DNA of 40,894 nucleotides from the NCBI GenBank assembly GCA_902793605.1, contig CADBEB010000024.1:1-40894 (forward strand), read 5' to 3'. Positions 25,993 to 33,345 of the stretch are shown here, in pieces. This DNA is from an uncultured Eubacteriales bacterium. GTDB taxonomy: Bacteria; Bacillota; Clostridia; Christensenellales; Aristaeellaceae. Within the stretch, counting starts at the first letter, position 1; the number at the start of each line of letters is the position of its first letter. A program made the translations under genes and the position numbers. Under the pieces are notes generated by a model, which saw nothing but the letters and a program-made list of their open reading frames with translations, was not told the DNA's origin and made no database searches.

Positions 25993-27357
25993 ATGGAACG
26001 CAAGTTAGTATGCTTTGTTGCATTGATCCTTTGCCTCACGCTGGGGGTTACGGCTGCGCTGGCAGACGGAGCCTGCGGGCTGGGTGACGCGGTGGTCGCC
26101 AGCTGGGACGGCGAGGCGGCGCCGCAGGTGGCGGTGCGGACCGGGACGGAAGACGTCGCGGTCTCCGGCGCGCAGGAAGTGAGTCCTGCCGTGACCGGGA
26201 ACGATACGACCAAGGACTTTGTGACCCGGATGTATCGCGTGGTCCTGGGCCGCGAGCCGGATCCCATCGGCCTGGCCGGCTGGACTGACGATCTGAACTC
26301 TGGCCGGCTGACAGCGGCGGACCTGGTGCTGGGCTTCGTGTTCTCGGATGAATACCAGAAGAGCGGCAAGAGCAACGCTCAGATCGTAACCGACCTGTAC
26401 CATGCCATGATGGATCGCGATCCGGATGAAACGGGCTTCAACGGCTGGAAGAAGGCGCTGGATGTGGGCATGACGCCCCGCAGCATCTGCGCGGGCTTCG
26501 TCGGCAGCCAGGAATTCCTCGCCCTCGCGAACAAGTACGGCATCACTGCGGGCGACGTGTATATCAACGCCGCACGGGATGTGAACTTTGAGCTCACCTA
26601 CTTCGTGTACCGCCTCTACCAGAACTGTCTGGGCCGCACGCCTGACGTCGCCGGCCTGGAATATTGGTGCGAGGATCTCCTGTACGACGACACCGGCAGC
26701 GATGTCGCCTACGGCTTCATCTTCAGTGACGAATACTACAACAGTCACAAGGATAACGGCGAATACATCGCCATGCTCTACAACACCATCCTCGGCCGCC
26801 AGGTGGATCCGATCGGATACGAAGGCTGGAAGAACATGCTGGACTTCACCAGCAGCCGCGAGAAGGTCCTGAACGGATTCCTCTTCAGCCCCGAGTTCAA
26901 CGCGCAGTGCGCCACGGCCGGGATCTACATCGGTGATCCGGTCTTCGAGCCGGATACGGAGCATGCCTGGAGGAACAACGTCACCCTCCTGACCCTGGTC
27001 AACAACGTCCGGGAGCAGCAGGGCAAACCGAAGCTCCACCTCCGCGAGGACCTGTGGGCGGACGTGGCCATGATCCGCACCAGCGAGATCATCGCCCGCT
27101 TCGACCATACCCGTCCCGACGGCCGCAGCTTTGCCACGGCCTACACGGATGCCGGCATCCCCTACTCCTACGCGGGAGAGAACATCGCCTACGGCTATAA
27201 CAACGCCCAGAGCGTCTTTGCCGCCTGGATGAATTCCGCCGGTCACCGCGCCAACATCCTGGACGAAGGCTTCCGGGACTTCGCCACCGGCTACATCCGT
27301 ACCACCCAGTCCACCTACTGGGCCCAGGCCTTCATGACCGTAAAGAACCTCAAGTAA
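25993..27357 (+). CDS. Exported DUF4214–CAP (SCP/PR1-like) protein
   Basis: A 454-residue exported protein. ATG 25993 follows GGGAGG and begins a clear signal peptide (MERKLVCFVALILCLTLG through ALADG). Residues ~73-190 and ~200-315 are two DUF4214 pairs (LGREPDPIGLAGW, MDRDPDETGFNGW, LGRTPDVAGLEYW, LGRQVDPIGYEGW). Residues ~330-454 are a YkwD-type CAP domain with NNVREQQGKPKL, FDHTRPDGR, YAGENIAYG and MNSAGHRANIL. Bacterial CAP domains are extracellular and of uncertain activity. It shares DUF4214 with the proteins at 238 and 9323. It has its own promoter and terminator, so it is a single-gene unit. Confidence 0.93.
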   Translation: MERKLVCFVALILCLTLGVTAALADGACGLGDAVVASWDGEAAPQVAVRTGTEDVAVSGAQEVSPAVTGNDTTKDFVTRMYRVVLGREPDPIGLAGWTDDLNSGRLTAADLVLGFVFSDEYQKSGKSNAQIVTDLYHAMMDRDPDETGFNGWKKALDVGMTPRSICAGFVGSQEFLALANKYGITAGDVYINAARDVNFELTYFVYRLYQNCLGRTPDVAGLEYWCEDLLYDDTGSDVAYGFIFSDEYYNSHKDNGEYIAMLYNTILGRQVDPIGYEGWKNMLDFTSSREKVLNGFLFSPEFNAQCATAGIYIGDPVFEPDTEHAWRNNVTLLTLVNNVREQQGKPKLHLREDLWADVAMIRTSEIIARFDHTRPDGRSFATAYTDAGIPYSYAGENIAYGYNNAQSVFAAWMNSAGHRANILDEGFRDFATGYIRTTQSTYWAQAFMTVKNLK

Positions 27358-27378
27358 CAGACGCAATCCAAACATAAC

Positions 27379-27413
27379 AGGATCCCCGGCAAAAAACCGG
27401 GGATCCTGTTTTC
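27379..27413 (+). terminator. Rho-independent terminator after the CAP gene
   Basis: An 11-bp stem (AGGATCCCCGG with CCGGGGATCCT) and a CAAAAAA loop, followed by GTTTTC. It starts 22 bases after the stop codon. Confidence 0.85.
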
Positions 27414-27443
27414 GCTCTTTGGGACATCGGGGACACTCTTCTT

Positions 27444-27472
27444 GGTACAAAAAGAACCGTCCCCGGCGTACC
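27444..27472. repeat. Variant 29-bp REP with GGTAC/GTACC ends
   Basis: GGTACAAAAAGAACCGTCCC through CGGCGTACC. It has the same length and core as the GGAAC family, but with both ends changed together so that the arms still pair. A right half of this variant is at 25481-25503. Confidence 0.8.
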
Positions 27473-27619
27473 AAAGGAATGGAAAGAGCAGATGCATGCC
27501 CAAAGCATGGCAGACAGGGAGTGATATTGCTGCAGACTTTGTACCTGCACTTTCCTGCGGTTTCCTGATAAACTGACTATGGGATTAATCTTTTTGATAA
27601 AGATGGAGGTGTTACCAAC

Positions 27620-27901
27620 ATGGAAAACAGAAAAAGACGCAGTTGGACTGAAGACTCAATCGGAAGAGTATTTGGAATCATGTATGAAGTCTTATATTCC
27701 ATGGCTTTGTATAATGAAATTAGGCCTTGGGAACGAGATAATAAAGTATTTGATCCGGAACTGAGGGAATTCTGGCTGATGATCTCAAACAATGCAATAC
27801 TTATGACTGTGATCAACTGGTGCAAGGTATTTGGCACTGAAAAAACAACAAAACGTATTACTCTCGCTATGTTGATGCAGAGCATTTCCGAACGGAATTG
27901 A
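27620..27901 (+). CDS. HEPN-domain protein (AbiU2-like), N-terminal part before a frameshift
   Basis: Ninety-three residues after GGAGGTG. The helical sequence up to INWCKVFGTEK is typical of AbiU2-like HEPN proteins. After an A6 run at about 27840-27845 the frame becomes implausible, while the -1 frame reads on as YYSRYVDAEHFRTELKGISF and joins the next reading frame. One extra A in the run would restore one protein of about 184 residues. See the entry at 27898. This is either a natural null allele or an error in the sequence. Confidence 0.65.
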   Translation: MENRKRRSWTEDSIGRVFGIMYEVLYSMALYNEIRPWERDNKVFDPELREFWLMISNNAILMTVINWCKVFGTEKTTKRITLAMLMQSISERN

Positions 27902-28173
27902 AAGGGATATCTTTTGAGGACATATCGGAAAGGATGCGGAATATACGCGACAAGTTCGCAGTCCATGAGGATGATTATTCAAAAAGAAAACCTATTCCTG
28001 AATTTGACCTTGCAATACAAGTGATGGAAGTTTTCACCAGAACCGTTCAGCAAGAATATGACATACCCGATTTGCCTCCAATTCGCGGATGCCTTGAAGC
28101 ATATAAAGAGCAGATACGAAACTGTCTCAGAAAGTGTGAAATCGATTGGACTATCCCGAATTCGGATGATTGA
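27898..28173 (+). CDS. HEPN-domain protein, C-terminal part after the frameshift
   Basis: The second half of the broken gene (91 codons from an unlikely TTG). It carries the HEPN R-x5-H motif as RDKFAVH, followed by EDDY. HEPN proteins with this motif are often RNases used as toxins or in phage defence (Abi systems); the activity here is inferred from the motif only. No ribosome binding site precedes the TTG, which supports one split gene. It ends 44 bases before the convergent 5'-nucleotidase. Confidence 0.6.
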   Translation: MKGISFEDISERMRNIRDKFAVHEDDYSKRKPIPEFDLAIQVMEVFTRTVQQEYDIPDLPPIRGCLEAYKEQIRNCLRKCEIDWTIPNSDD

Positions 28174-28217
28174 AAGAATGTCATATCAGGCAGAAAAAAT
28201 GCTGCTATGTAGAATGG

Positions 28218-29138
28218 TTATTTGGAAGGGTCGTCACCTTCACGATAGGGTACGACGGCTGAAGGAACCACTTCAGAAGCCGGATCAGTATGTGTTCGTT
28301 GGTCATCAAAGAAGATGTGGGCACCAAAACTATCCAGTACTTCCTTTTTTGACACACCGCCAAGGAAGAAAGCTTCATCAATTCGTACATTCCAGGCTCG
28401 TAAAGTCTTTATAGCACGTTCATGGGCAGGTGCATTTCTTGATGTTACCAAAGCGGTACGGATTGGAACTTTGTCGTTGCCTGAGAACATGGATTGTATA
28501 TAAGAGAGTGTCGTGAGGAAGTTTGCGAATGGACCTTTCGGTAAGGGTTCATTGGCGTATTTTCTTTCATGTTCCTGAAAAGCTTCTATGCCAGCATGCT
28601 GGTAAATTCGCTCCGCTTCTGCACCAAAAAGAACTGCATCACCATCAAACGCAATACGGATTTGATCAACCGTTTTTTTCTTTTCCGGATGAATAGAATT
28701 TGTCAGAAGCGTTCCTGCAGCCACACCGGAATTAATCGCTTTTTGTACATCAGACATGTCTGCTGAAAGAAAGAGATCTGTGTGGAAAGGTTGCAGATAG
28801 GGAGAGACAGATGCACCGCCGGAAAGAACGGCTCGTGTGATATCAAGACCATACTTTTCAACGGAATTAAAAATCCTTAAGCTTGTATCTGGACTGTTGC
28901 GAGACATAATGATCACTTCCACAAGACGAATGGATTTCTCGAATTCATTAAGCTTCAAAAATGCCTTGATCAATTCGAAACCGGCACCAGGCTGAAGGAC
29001 TTTCTGTTCGTTTTCGATCTGGTAATTACGGTATTCATCCAGACCTTTATCCTCGAATATTTTGTTTTCTTCTTCCAGATCGAAGAGAGCCCGTGATGAA
29101 ATTCCGATAACCAACGGTTTTAGCAAGTCATACGGCAT
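28218..29138 (-). CDS. Cytosolic 5'-nucleotidase (PF06189-type)
   Basis: A 306-residue protein with the features of the cN-I-like 5'-nucleotidase family: an N-terminal IGISSRALFDL, then IAFDGDAVLFG around residue 165, LVTSRNAPAHERAIKTLRAW, and FFDDQRTH near the C-terminus. It would dephosphorylate nucleoside monophosphates in the cytoplasm. It is AT-rich like the HEPN gene it faces and unlike the polysaccharide genes around it, so the two may have arrived together. The ATG at 29136-29138 has GAGGAA upstream. Confidence 0.85.
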   Translation of the reverse strand: MPYDLLKPLVIGISSRALFDLEEENKIFEDKGLDEYRNYQIENEQKVLQPGAGFELIKAFLKLNEFEKSIRLVEVIIMSRNSPDTSLRIFNSVEKYGLDITRAVLSGGASVSPYLQPFHTDLFLSADMSDVQKAINSGVAAGTLLTNSIHPEKKKTVDQIRIAFDGDAVLFGAEAERIYQHAGIEAFQEHERKYANEPLPKGPFANFLTTLSYIQSMFSGNDKVPIRTALVTSRNAPAHERAIKTLRAWNVRIDEAFFLGGVSKKEVLDSFGAHIFFDDQRTHTDPASEVVPSAVVPYREGDDPSK

Positions 29139-29640
29139 ACCAGTTCTTCCTCAAATATGTCTATGGTCAATTTGTATATATCATCTCAATAGGAGCTGAT
29201 TATAGCTCAATTTACGATAACACGGACAAATAGAAAGATCAAGAGTTCTCTTGTAAACTAAGTCAACCGTGCAAAATCGTGTCGTCTCAAGAGAAGCACC
29301 AATTTGAACACTTGTTATAGTATAACAAATTGAAAATCATTCATGTGGCTTTATCGTATACAAAGTGCTGAAAAAAATCAGACACACATCATGTTGTGAG
29401 CACTGGAAAGAGAGACAGAAAAGCCAGCTGATCCGGCAATGAACCATGAAAACACCTGTAATGCTTGCAAATCAAGATTGTTCCCGGTACGGATCTGCAC
29501 CGGAAGTTTTTTATTATCGGACGAAAAATGGTACAAAAAAGTACCGTTCCTAACGTTCCACTTTGGAGAAAGGGTTTCCCTGGCGTTCCAAAATGGCGGG
29601 AAACATTGCAGTGAAAGGGTTTGAGGCAAATATGTTCAAA
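29139..29640. other. AT-rich intergenic stretch with a palindrome and a REP remnant
   Basis: No convincing gene. It holds a perfect 17-base palindrome TTGTTATAGTATAACAA at 29312-29328, which could be an operator, and a degenerate REP at about 29530-29559 (GGTACAAAAAAGTACCGTTCC). Short frames in this stretch look like chance openings. Confidence 0.5.
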
Positions 29641-29670
29641 TTGACATATATATAGAAGAAACGTTATAAT
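29641..29670 (+). promoter_or_regulatory. Strong sigma-A promoter of the superoxide reductase
   Basis: TTGACA (29641-29646) and TATAAT (29665-29670), both perfect, at 18-base spacing. It gives a leader of about 220 bases. Confidence 0.75.
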
Positions 29671-29676
29671 ATACTC

Positions 29677-29897
29677 TGTATAATCATGGGGATTTTGCAC
29701 CCTTTTTGACCCCATGAACGGTCTGCTCCTGGTGGCTTGCCGGAGCAGGAAGATCGGTTAAAAAGCAAAGCGCGGAGCGCTTTGCAAGGCGGAGCCATGC
29801 CTTTCTCCAGGGAGATAATGGAGAAGTACCCAAGAGGCTCACAGTGCTCCCCTGCTAAGGGAGTAGTGTAATACTGACAGCGAAGGAGGCAAACAAC
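29677..29897 (+). ncRNA. Structured leader of the superoxide reductase
   Basis: The transcribed leader can form several hairpins: TCATGGGG with CCCCATGA, CTGCTCC with GGAGCAG (12-base loop), and AAAGCGC with GCGCTTT around GGA. The last part is the tRNA-Ser-like sequence from 29820, ending in the AAGGAGG of the gene. I do not recognise a known riboswitch class, and no T-box motif was seen. A regulatory or processed RNA is possible. Confidence 0.4.
29820..29883 (+). pseudogene. tRNA-Ser(GCT)-like 5' fragment
   Basis: The sequence begins GGAGAAGTACCCAAGAGGCT, as class II serine tRNAs do, and continues to a perfect anticodon arm (CTCCC, loop CTGCTAA with anticodon GCT, GGGAG) and a short variable arm (AGTGTAATACT). 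The D-stem 3' strand is altered (AGT opposite CCC), and the T arm and 3' acceptor strand are absent; the ribosome binding site of the next gene begins where the T arm should be. TTTCTCC just upstream (29801-29807) could pair with GGAGAA. It cannot be a standard tRNA: it is a remnant or a tRNA-derived leader element. Confidence 0.6.
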
Positions 29898-30227
29898 ATG
29901 AAATTCTATAAGCTTGACGGAAAGATCGTGATTGGCGGAAACGAAGGCGAAGAGATCATTGCGAATACCACTGACGGCGCATATGAAAAGCATGTTCCTG
30001 TTATTGAACATGAAGGCGAGCATGTCATTGTGAAGGTCGGCTCTGTCGAACACCCCATGCTGCCCGCTCATTATATTGAGTGGATCGTCCTGGAGACGGC
30101 CACCGGCTACCAGAAGAAAGATCTGAAACCCGGCGAAAAACCTGAAGCAGATTTTGCTGTAACAGAGCCGGTTATTGCTGCCTACGAATACTGCAATCTT
30201 CACGGACTCTGGAAAGCAGAAGCATAA
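29898..30227 (+). CDS. Superoxide reductase lacking the desulforedoxin Cys4 site
   Basis: A 109-residue desulfoferrodoxin-type enzyme that reduces superoxide to hydrogen peroxide in anaerobes. The catalytic iron site is complete: His32 (EKHVPV, with Glu30), His52 (VEHPM), His58 (HYIEW), Cys99 and His102 (YCNLHGLWKA). The N-terminal part keeps the desulfoferrodoxin start (MKFYK) and the ANTTDGA junction, but has no cysteines where centre I has four, so it resembles class III enzymes such as that of Treponema. Electrons must come straight from a rubredoxin-like partner, not seen here. AAGGAGG precedes the ATG, and a long structured leader lies upstream. Confidence 0.93.
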   Translation: MKFYKLDGKIVIGGNEGEEIIANTTDGAYEKHVPVIEHEGEHVIVKVGSVEHPMLPAHYIEWIVLETATGYQKKDLKPGEKPEADFAVTEPVIAAYEYCNLHGLWKAEA

Positions 30228-30272
30228 TTCACAGGAGTTCAAATTTCGGAAAGAAACGGGAGGACAATAACC

Positions 30273-31856
30273 TTGGACAACAACGAAGGAAGAAATGACA
30301 TCGGTTTGCCGAAGGAGGCGGACCGCCAGATCCAGCTGGTGGTGAACCGCCCGGAAACGGACGAGACGACCATCGACCTGGGCAACGTGTTCCATAACAT
30401 GAAGAAGCTCAGGCCGATCTTTGCCTGGCTGCTGATCCTGTGTCTGCTGCTGGGTATCTGTATCCCGCTGCTTCTGTATCAGTTTACCCGGCCGCAGATG
30501 ACGGTTTCCTCTGTCGTGACCCTGCGGTATGAAACGCCGAAGAAGATCAAGAAACTGGATGAAAACGACAAAGAGACCTGGGTCATCCCGGAAGAGCCGG
30601 AATATGAAATGGTGACAGATCTTTCCGCTCCGGACGGGGAAGACCTGGACCTGAACCAGATCACCTCCTCTTATGTTCTGCAGACGGCACTGGACAGCAT
30701 GACTCTGTCCCAGCCGGTGACTGCCCGCTACCTCCGGTCCAACATCAAGATCACGACGGTGCTGACGGAAGAGAGCAGCCGGACGAAAGAAGCCCTGCAG
30801 GGCCTGGCGGAGGCCAAGAACGCCGACGCCTATACCCACCTGGAAGACGCTGAAATGAAGTACAAGAACCGTTTTATCGTCTCCCTGACCAACGGCTTCG
30901 GCGAGGAAGACTCCCGGACAAAGCTGGAGCTGACGATCGAGGAGCTGAAGATGCTACTGGACCGGGTCCTGACGGTCTACAACCAGTACCTGGTCAAAAC
31001 CTATGCTGACCTGAAATTGCCGGAGGACAAGTTCTCCGCGATTGACATCCAGGAACTGGATGTGATGGACAGCCTGGACGAACTGCGGGCCGGAACAGAC
31101 GCCCTGTTGGACTTTGGTGAAAAGAAAACCGATACCGTCAAGACATACCGTTCCTGGAAGACCGGCCGTTCGCTGGAAGACTGGATGGAAACGATCAAAA
31201 CATTCAAAAGCATTAACATTGATTATCTCTACACGATGGCCTACGAAAACGCCGTGACGCGGGACAAGGATGCGCTGCTGGCAAGTTACAAATACCGCCT
31301 TCGCAGTGCCAAGAACGACCTGCAGAAAGCCAGCGAGGAGATTGAAGAAACCAACAAGATCCTCCGGAGTTACAAGAACGACGAGATCTACATCTCCATG
31401 CAGGAGAGCGACGGCTCCAGGACGACCAAGGTCGCTACCGATTACTACAACAAGCTGGCTCTCCAGCAAACAAACAATTACGATAAAGCCAGGGAACTGA
31501 AGGTTGCTGTGGCGGACTACGAGGACCGGATCGCCCGGCTGGAGGCAGCGAAAGGAGCCGAGGTCACAGAGGACATCGAGGCTGAACTGGGCCGCTCCGT
31601 GACGACCGCCCGGTCTCTGTACGACCAGGTTCGCGACCACATGGAGGAGCTTTTCGGGAGTCCGCTCTATACAACCTTTGAAGAACACAGTATGCCCCAA
31701 GGGAAGCAGGAAAACTTCCTGACCGCTTCCGCGAAGAAGATGGTCATCGGGGCAATTGTCGGACTGGTGCTCGCCTGCGGCCTCTGGTTCCTGGCGGGAC
31801 TCGCACCTGAATTCTCAAAGAACCGGAAAGACGAAAAGGAGGCGGCAGCGAAATGA
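30273..31856 (+). CDS. Wzz/YveK-like chain-length protein 1
   Basis: A 527-residue polysaccharide co-polymerase-like protein. The start is TTG 30273 after GGGAGG. A cytoplasmic N-terminus is followed by a membrane helix (~residues 49-70, FAWLLILCLLLGICIPLLL), a long extracytoplasmic part with coiled-coil stretches (~330-440), and a second helix near 490-513 (MVIGAIVGLVLACGLWFLAG). This two-helix layout with a helical periplasmic-type loop is that of Wzz/PCP proteins, though the loop is longer than in classic Wzz. It would set polymer length with the polymerase. No BY-kinase (CpsD-type) gene is beside it. The stop overlaps the next start (ATGA). Confidence 0.78.
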   Translation: MDNNEGRNDIGLPKEADRQIQLVVNRPETDETTIDLGNVFHNMKKLRPIFAWLLILCLLLGICIPLLLYQFTRPQMTVSSVVTLRYETPKKIKKLDENDKETWVIPEEPEYEMVTDLSAPDGEDLDLNQITSSYVLQTALDSMTLSQPVTARYLRSNIKITTVLTEESSRTKEALQGLAEAKNADAYTHLEDAEMKYKNRFIVSLTNGFGEEDSRTKLELTIEELKMLLDRVLTVYNQYLVKTYADLKLPEDKFSAIDIQELDVMDSLDELRAGTDALLDFGEKKTDTVKTYRSWKTGRSLEDWMETIKTFKSINIDYLYTMAYENAVTRDKDALLASYKYRLRSAKNDLQKASEEIEETNKILRSYKNDEIYISMQESDGSRTTKVATDYYNKLALQQTNNYDKARELKVAVADYEDRIARLEAAKGAEVTEDIEAELGRSVTTARSLYDQVRDHMEELFGSPLYTTFEEHSMPQGKQENFLTASAKKMVIGAIVGLVLACGLWFLAGLAPEFSKNRKDEKEAAAK

Positions 31857-33283
31857 CGACCATCGGAAAGAAACACTGGCTGAAGATTACCCTGCTCGTC
31901 CTCGCGGTATGCGCCGTCGCCGGCCTTGTCCTTAGTGTGATCCTGTTTAATCAGAATCCGGGCCGGACTTACGCTTCAGCTTCTCTCCAGTTCTCCTTCA
32001 ACGGCGCCGGCGAGGGAAAAGCACCCAACGGCTATCCCTTCGACGTGAACGGCATCTTCTCAGAAGAGGTACTTGAGAAGGCGCTGGAAGATTCCGGCCT
32101 CAACGGGACCTATACTACGGACCAGATCAAGGATAACCTGACGATCACCGGCATCTACCCGGACAACATCGTGAAACAGATGACCGCCTATACTTCCCTG
32201 CTGGACGCGAACGCGGAGCAGCAGGCAACTATGGCGGACTACCATGCGACCCAGTACAGCGTCGTCCTGTACCACGACTTCGACCCGAAGATTTCCGGGG
32301 ACATGCTGAAGACCCTCCTGGACAATCTCATCACGGCGTACCGCGACTACTTCATCCGAACCAGCACTTTCAGACTGGAAAAAACGGATCTCATCTCGGA
32401 GCTGTCGGAATACGACTATACCCAGCAGCTGCAGGCGATCAAGGAAGCCGCAGACCAGCAGAGCCGGTTCGCCTGGGAGATGGCGAACCTGGCACCAGCT
32501 TTCCGAAAAGACCGCAAAGGGTTTGACGATATCGTCGTCAGCTACGACAATCTGAAGACCGACATCGACCGCATGGACGCCTCCATTATCTCCAATACCG
32601 TCTCGAAAGACCGGGAGCGTCTGAAGAAACAGTATGAGATGGAGATCAGCACCCTGAACCGCGAACAGGAAAGCACCCAGGAAGAGATCGCGCAGATCGA
32701 GGAACTGATCGCTTCCTACGAGAAGGACGGTATCCTTTACGTCAGCACCAGTGGGGCCCTCCAGAAGGTCACCGGTAACGCGTCCGATACCTACGACAAA
32801 CTGGTGGCAAAGCGCGAGAAACTGACGGACTCCATCACCGCCATCAACGCCGACATCGCCAAATACCAGGCGCTGCTCGATGATATGACGAACAACAGCG
32901 TAGCTCCGACAAAGGCAGAAACCACCGGAACGGATGAAACGACCGGAACGGACGAAACCGGCGAAGTCAGTACTTTAGTGGAACTGACGGAAGCGGAACT
33001 TGAGCAGCTGGCTGCCGCTTCGGAGAAACAGATTGAGAACCTGACCTCCAAGAAGGATAAGGTCACCTCGGACTTCCGGGCCATGCTGGACGCCTACGCC
33101 CGGCAGGAGATCAACGAGCGCACGGTTCTGGTCAGCGGCCTGAAATACAAGGCCCCGTCCTTGCTTTCCGGTACGTTCATCGTGAAAGTGATCAAAACCG
33201 CCGGCCCGATCTGCGCGCTGGTCCTCATGGTCTGCCTGGCCTGGATGGTCATCAGCCGGTGGAGAAACAGAAGGAACATCTGA
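31853..33283 (+). CDS. Wzz-like chain-length protein 2
   Basis: A 476-residue protein of the same layout as its upstream neighbour: an N-terminal helix (~9-31, LKITLLVLAVCAVAGLVLSV), a long outer region with coiled coils (~200-300 and ~370-420), an acidic Thr-rich insert (ETTGTDETTGTDETGE) and a C-terminal helix (~445-467). It is a paralogue by architecture rather than by obvious sequence identity. Translational coupling through ATGA suggests that the two act as a pair. Confidence 0.75.
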   Translation: MTTIGKKHWLKITLLVLAVCAVAGLVLSVILFNQNPGRTYASASLQFSFNGAGEGKAPNGYPFDVNGIFSEEVLEKALEDSGLNGTYTTDQIKDNLTITGIYPDNIVKQMTAYTSLLDANAEQQATMADYHATQYSVVLYHDFDPKISGDMLKTLLDNLITAYRDYFIRTSTFRLEKTDLISELSEYDYTQQLQAIKEAADQQSRFAWEMANLAPAFRKDRKGFDDIVVSYDNLKTDIDRMDASIISNTVSKDRERLKKQYEMEISTLNREQESTQEEIAQIEELIASYEKDGILYVSTSGALQKVTGNASDTYDKLVAKREKLTDSITAINADIAKYQALLDDMTNNSVAPTKAETTGTDETTGTDETGEVSTLVELTEAELEQLAAASEKQIENLTSKKDKVTSDFRAMLDAYARQEINERTVLVSGLKYKAPSLLSGTFIVKVIKTAGPICALVLMVCLAWMVISRWRNRRNI

Positions 33284-33345
33284 TTCCTGCTGAAGCCGCA
33301 GGCTGAAGAATCCGTCACAAACTATCACATAGGAGGTGCACTCCT

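Noticed and set aside
27838..27850. Programmed -1 frameshift in the HEPN gene
   Set aside because: The A AAA AAC heptamer is present but not in the required phase, and no downstream stimulatory structure is obvious. A simple indel or sequence error is more likely.
29820..29897. Functional tRNA-Ser gene
   Set aside because: The T arm and 3' acceptor strand are missing and the D stem is mismatched.
29677..29897. T-box or known riboswitch
   Set aside because: No T-box antiterminator motif or other class signature could be recognised in the leader.
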